In this document: one piece after another, positions 7,826 to 17,056 of the stretch
How positions within the stretch are numbered: position 1 is the first letter of the stretch
Layout of the letters: every line of letters begins with the position of its first letter
Assembly (NCBI GenBank): GCA_030634545.1
Contig: DAOWAN010000007.1
Coordinates: 1-42,751 of the forward strand
Source of the DNA: Candidatus Nanohalarchaeota archaeon
GTDB lineage: Archaea > EX4484-52 > B79-G9
Direction: 5' to 3'
DNA length: 42,751 nucleotides
The notes under the pieces: generated by a model
Seen by the model: only the letters and a program-made list of their open reading frames with translations
Databases searched by the model: none
What the model was told of the DNA's origin: nothing
Translations under genes and position numbers: made by a program

Positions 7826-8779
7826 TCACGCCCACAATTTATAACACGAATCTATTCCACATATATATCCTGCTTTACAATCTAAATCAGATTTACACTC
7901 AATACATTTCTGATTATCAAAGTATCCATCACTTCTATCACAATATGGTTTAGAATTAGGACAATCTTTATCTTCCCAACATTCTATAGCATCGCCATCT
8001 TTACTACATACGTACGTATGCTGTTCCAAACTGTAAATGCATCGTGGTTTATCTGAAGGACAATCTGAACTAATTCTGCACTGCATACATTCGAAACCAG
8101 AGCATATGGGTTTATTTGAAGGGCAATGAGAATCTTCGAAACATTCAAAACAAATATGAGATAAAGTGGACTCACAGTGTGGTTTTTGTGAATCCTTACA
8201 ATCTGAGTTACTTATACATTCTACACATTCAAAATTCTTATTACATCTTAGTCTGTTAGATTCGTACTCAGAATTACTTAATTCTCCCGATACAACTCCA
8301 GTCGGCACTGCAACAATCTCTTGTCTGTTAGATTCGCAATCATAATCACTTAAACAACCTTCTGTGAAATAAGAAACAAAACCATCAATACGCCACCCTT
8401 CTGATGTGAAAACCAAAGGTATGGGTGGCATCTTTGATTCTAAAATACCGCCAGATAGAGTATAATATGCATATGCTTCATTGTCTCCTTGCATCACAAC
8501 CTTATCAAATATAAAATAGCTGTTCTCTAATGGAGAACCTTTACCACTAATATATCTTACAAAATTCTCCTTGCTTCTCTGTTTCTTTAACTCTGGTGTA
8601 AATAATTCATAAAGTGTTTCATAGTTTGAATTTTGTAAATCAATAGCAAATCCCTGTGCTACTGCCTCTGCATTTCCTTTTGTATTCTGAGCGCAACCAC
8701 TAACTAAAACAATTCCAACTATTACAAAAAATATTATTCTATTCTTTATCATTTTATCATTCCATTTTATTACATTCAT
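7826..8779 (-). CDS. Cys-rich lipoprotein with repeated C-x-x-D-x-D-C units
   Basis: A signal peptide with a lipobox (IIFFVIVGIVLVSGC) predicts a lipid-anchored exported protein. Residues about 35-145 resemble a small NTF2-like/DUF4878 fold (YETLYELFTPELKKQ). The C-terminal half carries about six Cys-rich units of the form C-x-x-DSDC-x5-KPxC, likely disulfide-bonded surface modules. The track start at 8779 is kept. An internal ATG at 8752 (MIKNRIIFF) gives a more typical signal peptide and may be the real start. Six bases separate the gene from the downstream HEPN-like gene. The function is unknown. Confidence 0.7.
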   Translation of the reverse strand: MNVIKWNDKMIKNRIIFFVIVGIVLVSGCAQNTKGNAEAVAQGFAIDLQNSNYETLYELFTPELKKQRSKENFVRYISGKGSPLENSYFIFDKVVMQGDNEAYAYYTLSGGILESKMPPIPLVFTSEGWRIDGFVSYFTEGCLSDYDCESNRQEIVAVPTGVVSGELSNSEYESNRLRCNKNFECVECISNSDCKDSQKPHCESTLSHICFECFEDSHCPSNKPICSGFECMQCRISSDCPSDKPRCIYSLEQHTYVCSKDGDAIECWEDKDCPNSKPYCDRSDGYFDNQKCIECKSDLDCKAGYICGIDSCYKLWA

Positions 8780-8808
8780 GTCTCAAGCATCTTTTTAATC
8801 TGCTTCTT

Positions 8809-9111
8809 TCAATGTTGGCAGTTCACTACCTCATGTGATATTTGTTTTTTGAGTTCCTTTCTGATGACTGCTTTTCTGACCAGATCTACTTTTTTCCCTA
8901 GAATCTTTTCCATATAGCGCTCAAGATTCAAAAACTCAAAAAGGTCAGGCACGTTATGAAATTCCACAAGGATGTCTATATCACTACCTGTTTTCTGATC
9001 GCCTCTTGCAAAAGACCCGAATACACCGAGAGTTTTTACTTTGTACTTGTCCTCGAGCAGTTTTCTATGCTCACGGATTACATGCAGGGCATCTTTAACA
9101 TTTTCTACCAT
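8809..9111 (-). CDS. MNT-type minimal nucleotidyltransferase
   Basis: This 100-residue protein has the full nucleotidyltransferase signature GVFGSFARGDQKTGSDIDILVEF and the downstream KKVDLV. The ATG at 9111 is preferred over the track's GTG at 9120 because GTGGTG lies just upstream as a ribosome site. The protein is clearly related to the gene at 4942 and to the broken copy at 5278. It is the first cassette gene after atpA, only 30 bases from its stop, so read-through from the ATP synthase promoter is likely. Confidence 0.88.
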   Translation of the reverse strand: MVENVKDALHVIREHRKLLEDKYKVKTLGVFGSFARGDQKTGSDIDILVEFHNVPDLFEFLNLERYMEKILGKKVDLVRKAVIRKELKKQISHEVVNCQH

Positions 9112-9141
9112 TTGCACCACAATTTATCTCTCAAACCTATC

Positions 9142-10890
9142 TCACTCCAACTTGTCAAATTCATTCTCCATTTCCTTTGTGGCAGATGCAAGTACTTTTT
9201 CATAATCTTTGTCGAACTTTGCATCTCCTATCTTGTTCTTTGATTTCACTTCAAGTATTGTTGCTGCTCTTATACCGTTGTCAAGCGCAGCATATGAAAG
9301 GTCTGCATAATGCAAAATCGTCTTCAAAAGCAAATCTGTCTTTTTCAGTTCGCAATACATATCAACGTCATGGAACGCATTCTGCTGAAGGAAAAACTCG
9401 CGTATAAGCCGTGCAACCTCTAATGTTATCTGCTCTTTTTCAGGAAGTGCGTCACTTCCCACAAGCTGAACTATCTCCTGGAGTTTCTCTTCTTCCTGCA
9501 ATATCTTCATGCAGCGCTCAACCTGCGATCTCCAGTCTGAGGTAACATTTGCTGCAAACCAACTGTCAAGGGTATCAAGATAAAGGCTGTATGATGTCAG
9601 CCAGTTGATTGACGGGAAATGCCTTCTTTGCGCAAGCTTTGCATCCAGCGCCCAGAAGCATTTGGTGACACGCAGGGTGTTTTGTGTTACCGGCTCTGAG
9701 AAGTCTCCGCCGGGAGGGGATACTGCACCGATTATTGTGATTGAGCCTTCCTTGTCTGTCCCGAATGGGATTACACAGCCTGCTCTTTCATAAAATTCTG
9801 CAAGCTTTGTTGAAAGATAAGCAGGATAACCTTCTTCGCCTGGCATTTCCTCAAGTCTTGATGAAATCTCCCGCATAGCCTCAGCCCATCTTGAGGTACT
9901 GTCAGCCATCAACGCAACAGCATAACCCATATCCCTGTAATATTCTGCAATCGTGGCGCCAGTATAGATAGATGCTTCCCTTGCAGCCACAGGCATGTTG
10001 GATGTGTTTGCTATGAGTACGGTTCTCTCCATCAGTGTCCTTCCGGTCTTTGGATCTTTCAGGTGCGGGAATTCTGTAAGTACTTCTGTCATCTCATTGC
10101 CGCGCTCACCGCATCCGATATAAACTACAATATCTGCATCAGACCATTTTGCAAGACTCTGCTGGGTAACTGTCTTTCCTGCGCCAAACGGTCCGGGAAT
10201 AGCAGCGACACCGCCTTTTGCAAGCGGGAACAGGGCATCAAAAATCCTCTGTCCTGTTGTCAGCGGAACTGTAGGTATAAGTTTCCTTCTTGATTTTCTT
10301 GAATATCTTACTGGCCACTTGTGCGCAAGCTTAAGTACGGTACCATCGTCAAGCTTTCCTATTTCATCTGTGACAGTATAACTTCCGCTCTTTATCTCGG
10401 CAATTTTGCCTGATACATTCGGCGGTACTAGAATTGTATGCAAAACACTTGATGTTTCCTGTACAGTTCCGACAATTGTGCCTCCTATGACCTTATCGCC
10501 TTTTTTTATTGTGGCTTTAAAATCCCATTTCTTTTTCTGGTCTAGACCGGGGGCGTCAACGCCTCTTTCAATGAAATCACCCATCTTGTCTTTTAAGACC
10601 GGGAGCGGTCTCTGTATCCCGTCATAGATTGACTTGATAAGACCGGGTCCAAGCTCAACAGATAGCGGCATACCTGTGTTGATGACAGGCTCACCTGGCT
10701 TGATACTTGTAGTATCTTCATAAACCTGGATAACTGTCTTCTCACCATCAATCTGGATGACCTCACCCATAAGCTTTTCATTGCCCACGCGCACGACATC
10801 ATACATGCGCGCAGTTATATCTTTCGCAACAACTACAGGACCTGCAATCCTGTAGATAAAACCTTTCTCTGTATTTTTAGCAACTGCCAT
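9142..10890 (-). CDS. atpA: A-type ATP synthase catalytic subunit A
   Basis: This is the 582-residue catalytic subunit. The P-loop [11 protein letters not shown], the catalytic Glu region [50 protein letters not shown] and the long archaeal non-homologous insert (about residues 110-200) are all present. The ATG at 10890 (MAVAKN) is chosen because GGTGAT lies five bases upstream; the ORF track starts seven codons earlier. No intein is present. It follows atpF in the canonical order, but atpB is displaced 4.2 kb downstream. Confidence 0.97.
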   Translation of the reverse strand: MAVAKNTEKGFIYRIAGPVVVAKDITARMYDVVRVGNEKLMGEVIQIDGEKTVIQVYEDTTSIKPGEPVINTGMPLSVELGPGLIKSIYDGIQRPLPVLKDKMGDFIERGVDAPGLDQKKKWDFKATIKKGDKVIGGTIVGTVQETSSVLHTILVPPNVSGKIAEIKSGSYTVTDEIGKLDDGTVLKLAHKWPVRYSRKSRRKLIPTVPLTTGQRIFDALFPLAKGGVAAIPGPFGAGKTVTQQSLAKWSDADIVVYIGCGERGNEMTEVLTEFPHLKDPKTGRTLMERTVLIANTSNMPVAAREASIYTGATIAEYYRDMGYAVALMADSTSRWAEAMREISSRLEEMPGEEGYPAYLSTKLAEFYERAGCVIPFGTDKEGSITIIGAVSPPGGDFSEPVTQNTLRVTKCFWALDAKLAQRRHFPSINWLTSYSLYLDTLDSWFAANVTSDWRSQVERCMKILQEEEKLQEIVQLVGSDALPEKEQITLEVARLIREFFLQQNAFHDVDMYCELKKTDLLLKTILHYADLSYAALDNGIRAATILEVKSKNKIGDAKFDKDYEKVLASATKEMENEFDKLE

Positions 10891-10917
10891 ATCTATCACC
10901 TTGTAAATCATCTGTTT

Positions 10918-11232
10918 TTATTTGTCCCATACATCAAGCCCGATTGACTTCTTAACCTTTCTTCTAAGATCATCCTCGCCTGCGCTGTCCTTTGAAAGAA
11001 CCACACAGACCGGCTGAACTGAATTCTCTAGTTTATCGCGCACCCTTACTGGAAGCTTATTAACATCATCACGCAAAAGCACAAGAATTCCAATAGAATC
11101 ATTGTCAAGCGCCTCCTGCGTTTTTGAAACCAACTCGCTTGAAGACACATCAACATTGATTATCCTCCTGACACCTGCAAGCCTGAATCCTATTGTAAAC
11201 TCTTCATCTCCGATCACTGCAATTTCACTCAT
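10918..11232 (-). CDS. atpF: A-type ATP synthase subunit F
   Basis: This 104-residue regulatory subunit of the central stalk starts MSEIAVIGDEEFTIGFRLAGV, the typical Rossmann-like N-terminus of archaeal subunit F. The ATG at 11232 follows GTGGTG. The TTG start in the track would overlap this site and is rejected. It lies between atpC and atpA as in other Euryarchaeota. Confidence 0.95.
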   Translation of the reverse strand: MSEIAVIGDEEFTIGFRLAGVRRIINVDVSSSELVSKTQEALDNDSIGILVLLRDDVNKLPVRVRDKLENSVQPVCVVLSKDSAGEDDLRRKVKKSIGLDVWDK

Positions 11233-11236
11233 AATT

Positions 11237-12301
11237 TTACACCACAATACTTTCAGTCATAAATTTCTCATCAAGCCCTGTAACTTTTGCACGGACAAGC
11301 ATGCGCAGGTTCCTGATTTCAATATCTTTCCCGACCATGTACCCCAATATTGGTCCTATTGAGAGAGGATGCTGATGCAGCATAAGATCTACCTGTCTTA
11401 GCCAGTGCTTTTCAAGAGCAATCTCTGATGTTCCAAGCTCGTTTTTATGGCGCAGATCATCCATGGATTTTTCAAGCACAGTATCATATCCTGTGCCTGA
11501 AAGTGCAGAATATAACTCTTCGCAATCCTTTGAACCAGCAAGCTCCATTAATTTCTTTCGGGTCAGCTTCTCACCTGAAAATACAAGCTTATCGATAATG
11601 TCTTTTTTAGGCAGTTTCTCCCGGACAAGCCGGAAGAGCACTTTAAGGTTCAATAAATCAATCTCTGTCTTTAGAAATGCCCTCACATACCTGCCCTGTT
11701 TTGGCATTGTATGTGAAAGTTCCATCAGCATATTATAGTAGTTTTTATCGAGTGCATCCTCAATACTGCACAGGCATTTTCCTTTTTCGCATACATTTAT
11801 TGCTGCTAAAAAATCTTTATCTGTCCTGACAACTTTCGATGCAATCAATATTTCTGCACTGGTCTCTTTTTTTAGCAGTATGTCAAGTGCTGCCATATCA
11901 AGCCTGCCTGCTGGTATCAGCAGTTTCCGTATCTTTTTTTCATCCATACTGACATTTTTACCTCTTAATATTGTCTTCAGGTTATAGATATCATATCTTA
12001 CGAGGTATGCCTGGATGAGTGTCTCTGCGCGACCGCTTGATATCCTTATAAGCTTGTTAAAAGACCTTGCAGCATTAAGGTTAAGTGCTGCCTCTATCAG
12101 GTCTACTCCATGATACTTCATCGCAAGCTCATCAATCTCTTTTTTATAAGCGGTCTCGCCCATGAACTTTGTGATTCCAGCCGGGCTCATCTTAATCAGC
12201 CGGTTATACTCATCTTTATCAATCATGGTACTCTTCATGACGCGCACTCTCGCGTTCATATAAGGGTACGTTCCAAGCCCGATTTTTGAATATATTCCCA
12301 T
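11237..12301 (-). CDS. atpC: A-type ATP synthase subunit C
   Basis: This 354-residue protein, about the usual length, is the funnel-shaped socket (V-ATPase subunit d homologue) linking the central stalk to the K ring. The start MGIYSKIGLGTYPYMNARVRVMKS and the helical repeats with Arg/Lys-rich turns fit the family. Three in-frame starts lie within nine bases. The ATG at 12301 is preferred because AGTGATG precedes it at a usable distance. It ends four bases from the atpF start. Confidence 0.93.
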   Translation of the reverse strand: MGIYSKIGLGTYPYMNARVRVMKSTMIDKDEYNRLIKMSPAGITKFMGETAYKKEIDELAMKYHGVDLIEAALNLNAARSFNKLIRISSGRAETLIQAYLVRYDIYNLKTILRGKNVSMDEKKIRKLLIPAGRLDMAALDILLKKETSAEILIASKVVRTDKDFLAAINVCEKGKCLCSIEDALDKNYYNMLMELSHTMPKQGRYVRAFLKTEIDLLNLKVLFRLVREKLPKKDIIDKLVFSGEKLTRKKLMELAGSKDCEELYSALSGTGYDTVLEKSMDDLRHKNELGTSEIALEKHWLRQVDLMLHQHPLSIGPILGYMVGKDIEIRNLRMLVRAKVTGLDEKFMTESIVV

Positions 12302-12315
12302 TTTCATCACTTTAT

Positions 12316-12873
12316 CTATTCAAACAAAACCTTTGAGACATCTTTTAGGGATTCGTTCCTGACTTCTTCAAGCACACTCTCGAAGGTACAATCAATACGT
12401 ACGTTCTGGTCCTTGTCCTCAACAATCACTCCGCCAAGGATAGGCGCTTCTTTTACTTCCAGCCCGGATGCAACAGATTTCACAAGAGTTTTGTCTTTTG
12501 CATTTGCATAAACATACCGGGCAGGCATCTCATTGGCTGCTTTTTTAATCATTTTCTCATAAATATTCTTTTTGGTCTTATCATCAAGCATCATCACTTT
12601 CTGGCGCAGTTTATCGAATACCTTGTCAATTATTTCTTTTTTGGAGTCAAGCTCAATTCTTTTGCACTGGAGCTTTGCTGATGCAAGTTCCTTTTTCTCC
12701 ATTGCCTCAATTACGCCTTTAGCGTAATCTATGGCATCAGCCTCTATTTCAGAGGCATTTGATTTTGCTTTTTTTAATATAGATGTTGCTTCGCTGTTGC
12801 CTTCTTTTTTAAGTGCTTTAGCGTCTTCTTTTGCCTTATTGATTATTTCATCCACTACTTTGTCCAACGTCAT
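12316..12873 (-). CDS. atpE: A-type ATP synthase subunit E (peripheral stalk)
   Basis: This 185-residue protein has a long N-terminal coiled-coil rich in Ala, Lys and Glu (KVVDEIINKAKEDAKALKKEG) and a globular C-terminal domain (GGVIVEDKDQNVRIDCTFESVLEEVR) that binds the A1 head. GAGGTGTC precedes the ATG. It pairs with subunit H to form the stator. Length and position between K and C match the family. Confidence 0.95.
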   Translation of the reverse strand: MTLDKVVDEIINKAKEDAKALKKEGNSEATSILKKAKSNASEIEADAIDYAKGVIEAMEKKELASAKLQCKRIELDSKKEIIDKVFDKLRQKVMMLDDKTKKNIYEKMIKKAANEMPARYVYANAKDKTLVKSVASGLEVKEAPILGGVIVEDKDQNVRIDCTFESVLEEVRNESLKDVSKVLFE

Positions 12874-12965
12874 TCATGACACCTCTTTTTGCCTGTCCAG
12901 GCATTACCATAAGATACTCAGAAAAGATAAAAGGTACTATAAGCACCTTCTATCTAAATATTAAT

Positions 12966-13190
12966 CTATCCAAGTATCAGATATGCAATTACGAATCCGA
13001 AGAGCACAATTGTCTCAGGCAGTACTGTCATTATCAGCCCTTTAACGAATAGCTCTTCTTTTTCAGCCATAGCACCAACTGCAGCAGCACCAATGTCCTT
13101 TTCTGCAATAGCAGCAGCCATTGCGGACATACCGATGGCAAGTGCAGCGCCGATTGCTTTCATACCTACATCGCTTATCAATACTTCCAT
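12966..13190 (-). CDS. atpK: A-type ATP synthase membrane rotor subunit K (c ring)
   Basis: This 74-residue proteolipid forms a single two-helix hairpin: TM1 around GAALAIGMSAMAAAIAEKDIG, the loop GAMAEKEELF, and TM2 around LIMTVLPETIVLFGFVIAYLIL. The Glu in PET of TM2 is the ion-carrying carboxylate. It is a simple 8-kDa type, not a duplicated K. The ATG at 13190 has a strong GGAGGT site; the track start is eight codons upstream. Whether the ring carries protons or sodium cannot be decided here. Confidence 0.95.
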   Translation of the reverse strand: MEVLISDVGMKAIGAALAIGMSAMAAAIAEKDIGAAAVGAMAEKEELFVKGLIMTVLPETIVLFGFVIAYLILG

Positions 13191-13219
13191 ATTAATTACC
13201 TCCAAATCATTCATTTTAA

Positions 13220-15082
13220 TTAACTTTCCCTATTACCGAAAGGCAGGTATTTTTTCCCGCCCCCGTGATAAAATTTAAGGAAAAATTCAACATAATGCAA
13301 TCGCATTGAGTGGATAAAAGGCGACATCAATCCAAGACCGATGTTTACAGTATGCCCTCCAACAAGCACTATCATGCCCATGATGGAACCTGCTACGCCT
13401 GCGTGGAACATCGGATGCGCCATCTCATTTACAACTTCTGCGAGTATGACTGATGCCATACCTACTGCCATCAATCGCGCATAACTTAATACGTTTGTTA
13501 GCGGGGATATCAGTTCAAGAGCACCTTTGATGCCCTCGCCCCATAGAATCATGATAATTCCTGCGACAAGTAATATGTAGCAGCAGGATGGAACTGACGG
13601 AATCATCCCGAAAAAGCCGAGAAGTGCAGGGAAAAAACCTGCCATGTAAATAACCCAGCTAAGTTTTTCAAGGATAGCAGCTTTCAGACCATGTTCTTTT
13701 AGTTCATTGACGAAGCCGACCAGATAGCCTGCAACAATATGGAGCAGACCCAGTCCGAGTGCATAAACTATCAGCATGCTGGCACCGGCAGTGTTAGATC
13801 TTGTCAAAAGATGCGGAAAATGGATGCCCATCTCATGGAATAGTTCTATACCAAAAAATTCATCGTATAACAGACCGAAAATAATTGTTGAGATAGATGA
13901 AAGAATCAGTACATTCAAAATAGCTTTTGCTTTTGGTATCTTTATTTTAAGCAGTGTGAACAGGGTCAGCGTGAGTACACCATACCCCCAGTCGCCGAGC
14001 ATGAACCCAAAGAAAATCGGGAACATTAAAAACATGAAAAAAGTAGGGTCTATTTCCTTGTAAGATGGCAGTGAATAAAGGTCCATGAAGAAACCGAATG
14101 ATTTTGCAGGTCCCTTGTTCTCAAGTTCGATTGGCGCAGTTCCTATATCATCGTATTTCCTTATGTATAATTTACCTTCACTAATCTCTTTTAGTCTCTT
14201 ATCTACCAGATTGAACTTTTCTTCTGGTATCCAGCCGTTGATGATAAACGCATTTTCACTTACAGAAAATCTCATGGGTACTTGCGCTTTCTCTGCTTTT
14301 GAAGAATAAGCTTCTTCGCTGGATTTTATGTAGGCGCCCCACTTCTTACTTATTTTTGCGAGGTCATGATTGAGCTTCTCTTTTGTATCATCTAGTTTTT
14401 TTATTCCTGATTCTGTCTTATCAATCATTGCATCAAAACTGCCTGAAAGCTCAAGGAAGCTGGAAGTATTAATCTCACTGAACCCGGAGTCATTGAGTAA
14501 TGCCTGAATTTCATCTGCTTTATCCTTATCGATGAAAACTCCGGCAACTAACTTTTTTTCGTGCATTCCTGTATATACATTGCATTTTTTTGTAATCTTC
14601 TTGATTTTTGATTTGAAGGCTGTATCGCGGACATAACCTACAAAATATTTCAGGGTGTCATATTCTGAAAATACATCCAGTGAAAGAGAGAGGCACGAAA
14701 CTGCGTTAAGGTCTGATAATTGACTGTCAAGTTTGCTTCGCTCAATATCAATATCCTTCATATTATCTATTTTTTCAATGACATCTGCTTCAATTTTTGA
14801 AATAGTCTCATCCACTTCAGAAATATCTTCTTGTCTTGAGTCCTGCATTTTCATTTTTGGCAGATGGGATTCAAGGGATCTCAGTTTAACAAGAGTTTCG
14901 GATATAGCTCCTGACTCTTCTAATGGCGAGCCGATATCAAACCCGTCTGCTTCAGTATCATCCTTTTTAATGCAGTCATCAATATGGAGAAGCCTCTGAT
15001 TATAGAGTTCTGAAATGACATCTTTCATGACGGTTTTTGGTCCGACGATTGAGATACGGCTCATCCTTTTTGTTTTAAGCAT
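13220..15082 (-). CDS. atpI: A-type ATP synthase membrane subunit I (a)
   Basis: This 620-residue stator subunit has an N-terminal cytoplasmic domain of about 330 residues (MLKTKRMSRISIVGPKTVMKDVISEL, coiled-coil rich). It is followed by about seven to eight membrane helices, including MLGDWGYGVLTL, SPLTNVLSYARLMAVGMASVILAEVVN and GGHTVNIGLGLMSPFIHSMRLHYVEFF. The Arg in SYARLMAVG is the conserved residue of the ion half-channel. It is next to atpK in the usual order. Confidence 0.95.
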   Translation of the reverse strand: MLKTKRMSRISIVGPKTVMKDVISELYNQRLLHIDDCIKKDDTEADGFDIGSPLEESGAISETLVKLRSLESHLPKMKMQDSRQEDISEVDETISKIEADVIEKIDNMKDIDIERSKLDSQLSDLNAVSCLSLSLDVFSEYDTLKYFVGYVRDTAFKSKIKKITKKCNVYTGMHEKKLVAGVFIDKDKADEIQALLNDSGFSEINTSSFLELSGSFDAMIDKTESGIKKLDDTKEKLNHDLAKISKKWGAYIKSSEEAYSSKAEKAQVPMRFSVSENAFIINGWIPEEKFNLVDKRLKEISEGKLYIRKYDDIGTAPIELENKGPAKSFGFFMDLYSLPSYKEIDPTFFMFLMFPIFFGFMLGDWGYGVLTLTLFTLLKIKIPKAKAILNVLILSSISTIIFGLLYDEFFGIELFHEMGIHFPHLLTRSNTAGASMLIVYALGLGLLHIVAGYLVGFVNELKEHGLKAAILEKLSWVIYMAGFFPALLGFFGMIPSVPSCCYILLVAGIIMILWGEGIKGALELISPLTNVLSYARLMAVGMASVILAEVVNEMAHPMFHAGVAGSIMGMIVLVGGHTVNIGLGLMSPFIHSMRLHYVEFFLKFYHGGGKKYLPFGNRES

Positions 15083-15103
15083 AAATATTCACATTAATAG
15101 ATA

Positions 15104-15427
15104 CTATCCGGACATACTGAGGAATCTCTTATATACAATGTCCACAGCAGAGGTGATGTTTTTATCTGCTTTTTTCTTTGATTCTGAAAATCCTGTTTCA
15201 CATTTTTCAATTATCTTTTCTTTTTTTTCTTTTAGTTTTTTTTCGGAATCATTAATCATCTTATCTGCTTTTTTCTTTGCAGTGAATTTAGCATCGCCGG
15301 CTATTTTTACAGCAGCGCGCTTCGCTTCTGTTACCAGGTCATCTTTATCTTCTGATGCTTTTTTTCTTATTTCGCATGCTTTTTTCTCAGCTTTCCTGAT
15401 TTCAATTAAAATCCTGTCATCATCCAT
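15104..15427 (-). CDS. atpH: A-type ATP synthase subunit H (peripheral stalk)
   Basis: This 107-residue, almost entirely coiled-coil protein is Lys/Glu/Ala-rich (IRKAEKKACEIRKKASEDKDDL), the usual form of AhaH. The ATG at 15427 (MDDDRILIEIRK) follows GTGGTATTAC. The track's longer start adds 18 residues that do not look coding. It is the first gene of the operon. Confidence 0.9.
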   Translation of the reverse strand: MDDDRILIEIRKAEKKACEIRKKASEDKDDLVTEAKRAAVKIAGDAKFTAKKKADKMINDSEKKLKEKKEKIIEKCETGFSESKKKADKNITSAVDIVYKRFLSMSG

Positions 15428-15522
15428 GTAATACCACATCCTGAATCTAAAACACTTCCCTGTGAATCGCTTTGCGCTCAACCAAAAGAAAGAACACTTA
15501 TACTGACCAATAGTAGCGCCGT

Positions 15523-15534
15523 TAATAATATAAA
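15523..15534 (-). promoter_or_regulatory. TATA box of the ATP synthase operon
   Basis: On the minus strand TTTATATTATTA is the best archaeal TATA element upstream of atpH. It would place transcription start near 15500 and leave a leader of about 70 bases. It lies back-to-back with the phoU promoter in the divergent region. Confidence 0.5.
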
Positions 15535-15540
15535 TGTTTT

Positions 15541-15570
15541 CTATATAATTTATATATATCTATATAGATT
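15541..15570 (+). promoter_or_regulatory. TATA-rich promoter of the phoU-like gene
   Basis: The run ctatataatttatatatatctatatagatt contains several overlapping TATA boxes 30-60 bases before the ATG at 15600. GTGATG before the start is the ribosome site. The tatata palindrome could also bind a regulator shared with the divergent ATP synthase promoter. Confidence 0.45.
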
Positions 15571-15599
15571 AAGTCTGTTAATGTCGAAAAAGTGATGTC

Positions 15600-16619
15600 A
15601 TGGAATTGCGCAAAATTCAGTCTACTGCTGGCGGTGCTACATATATTGTGTCTCTGCCGCGCGCATGGATAAAGAGGAATAATATCGCACCAGGGGAGAG
15701 GATAGGTATTATCGAGCGCAGTGACGAGATATTATTTCTTCTTCCAAAGCCACATAAAAAAGAGAAAAATGTTGCTATTATTGATGCTGCTTCAAAAGAT
15801 ATGAATTTTATTTTGCGTATGATAATATCTGAATATATTCGCGGCGCAGAGATCATAAGATTCGAGCATGGCGCTTTTTCATGGAAGGATAAGAAGGAGA
15901 TTCGGGAATTCATCCAGAACGCGATGATAGGCATTGATTTGAATGAGCACGGCGATAATTTTGAAATACAGTCTATCATTGATGTCTATGAACTTGATAT
16001 TGAAGAGATTGTGATGCGGGTGTATGATCTGGTCTACTGGATGTTCAAAAATTCGTTTACTGCAATAGAAAATAAGGATGCGGATTTGTTTATAGATATT
16101 GTAGGGCGCGATATTGAAGTGGATCGTCTCACACTGCTTGTGTCAAGGCAGATGCATCTCGCATCAAAAAACCCGGCATTCGCGAAAAAAACAGGGGTCT
16201 TTGCATATGATGCGCTTCATTACAACAGGATCATAGGGGATCTTGAATCTGCGGGCGACTGCGCGGTCGGGATATCTGAAGCATATCTTAAGCTTGTTGA
16301 GTATGATATTCCAGAGGATCTGGTAAAGAGTCTTAAGGGATTGTTTGATGAGCTTGCGCAGAATCTTGAGAAGGTCATAGTGTCTTTTAATTATGAAAAT
16401 CTGGATCTGGCGAATGAAGTGATTGAGGATTGCATGCGATTGTCGAAATATGATCTGTCTGCTTCGGGTAAGAGCTTGTTTATCACAGATAAGAGGATTA
16501 CGCATGATTCGCTTATTGTTGGCGCGTTTGCGATTGTTTTGGAAAACCTTGCGAGGATAAATAGTATTGCAAGGAGTATTGCGGAGACTGTGATGGATCG
16601 GGGGAGGACTAAAAAATGA
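15600..16619 (+). CDS. phoU: PhoU-family phosphate uptake regulator with AbrB-like N-terminus
   Basis: This 339-residue protein has an N-terminal swapped-hairpin AbrB/SpoVT-like segment (about 1-50: MELRKIQSTAGGATYIVSLPRAWIKRNNIAPGERIGI), as in archaeal PhoU-like regulators. The helical PhoU domain spans about 110-330 and includes two E/D-rich helices (GDLESAGDCAVGISEAYLKL) of the type that bind metal clusters. It is divergent from the ATP synthase operon. No phosphate transporter genes are nearby, so its link to phosphate is by family only. Confidence 0.85.
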   Translation: MELRKIQSTAGGATYIVSLPRAWIKRNNIAPGERIGIIERSDEILFLLPKPHKKEKNVAIIDAASKDMNFILRMIISEYIRGAEIIRFEHGAFSWKDKKEIREFIQNAMIGIDLNEHGDNFEIQSIIDVYELDIEEIVMRVYDLVYWMFKNSFTAIENKDADLFIDIVGRDIEVDRLTLLVSRQMHLASKNPAFAKKTGVFAYDALHYNRIIGDLESAGDCAVGISEAYLKLVEYDIPEDLVKSLKGLFDELAQNLEKVIVSFNYENLDLANEVIEDCMRLSKYDLSASGKSLFITDKRITHDSLIVGAFAIVLENLARINSIARSIAETVMDRGRTKK

Positions 16620-16692
16620 GAAGACATGATAGGGTAACATGCGCACAGGTTAATTTTTAATAAGTGTCTTGTGGATTCCAGAATGCAGATAA

Positions 16693-17043
16693 CTAACAAG
16701 AAATCGCAGTTACAGGCGCTGTTGCGGTAAAGACCTGATTTTTTAAAAAATTATTTATAAGAGGAATATTCATTATGATTTTTATTAATGCAAATTCCTT
16801 ATATTGTATAATACTAAATGATGCTTTATCTACTTTTGCTAACTCTGATTTGTCGATTTCTGCATCAAAGATATTCCTGAAATATTTTGATGCGTTCATT
16901 ATTGAAAAACCAACGATCTTATCATCAATAGAAAAATCAATTATAAAGGGGTCAAACTCAAGGCTATCATTGACCTTTGCACCTGTTGCGATATATAATA
17001 TATCAAATTCTTCATCGTAATGTACTTTAGATTCTTTTGGCAT
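16693..17043 (-). CDS. DUF2283 family protein
   Basis: This 116-residue protein begins with the DUF2283 pattern: KVHYDEEFDILYIATG, then FIIDFSIDDKIVGFSIMNASKYF, a small beta-rich fold found widely in archaea. The C-terminal 40 residues are a family-variable tail. It lies 13 bases downstream of a DUF4258-like gene, an arrangement seen in putative toxin-antitoxin-like pairs. The exact function is unknown. A paralogue is at 17682-18041. Confidence 0.75.
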   Translation of the reverse strand: MPKESKVHYDEEFDILYIATGAKVNDSLEFDPFIIDFSIDDKIVGFSIMNASKYFRNIFDAEIDKSELAKVDKASFSIIQYKEFALIKIIMNIPLINNFLKNQVFTATAPVTAISC

Positions 17044-17056
17044 CCAATCACTTATT

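Noticed and set aside
9142-10890. Intein in atpA
   Set aside because: The length (582 aa) and an uninterrupted GPFGAGKT region show no intein.
12966-13190. Sodium-specific c ring
   Set aside because: The carboxylate in PET is clear, but the TM1 ligand that would discriminate Na+ from H+ cannot be assigned with confidence by eye.
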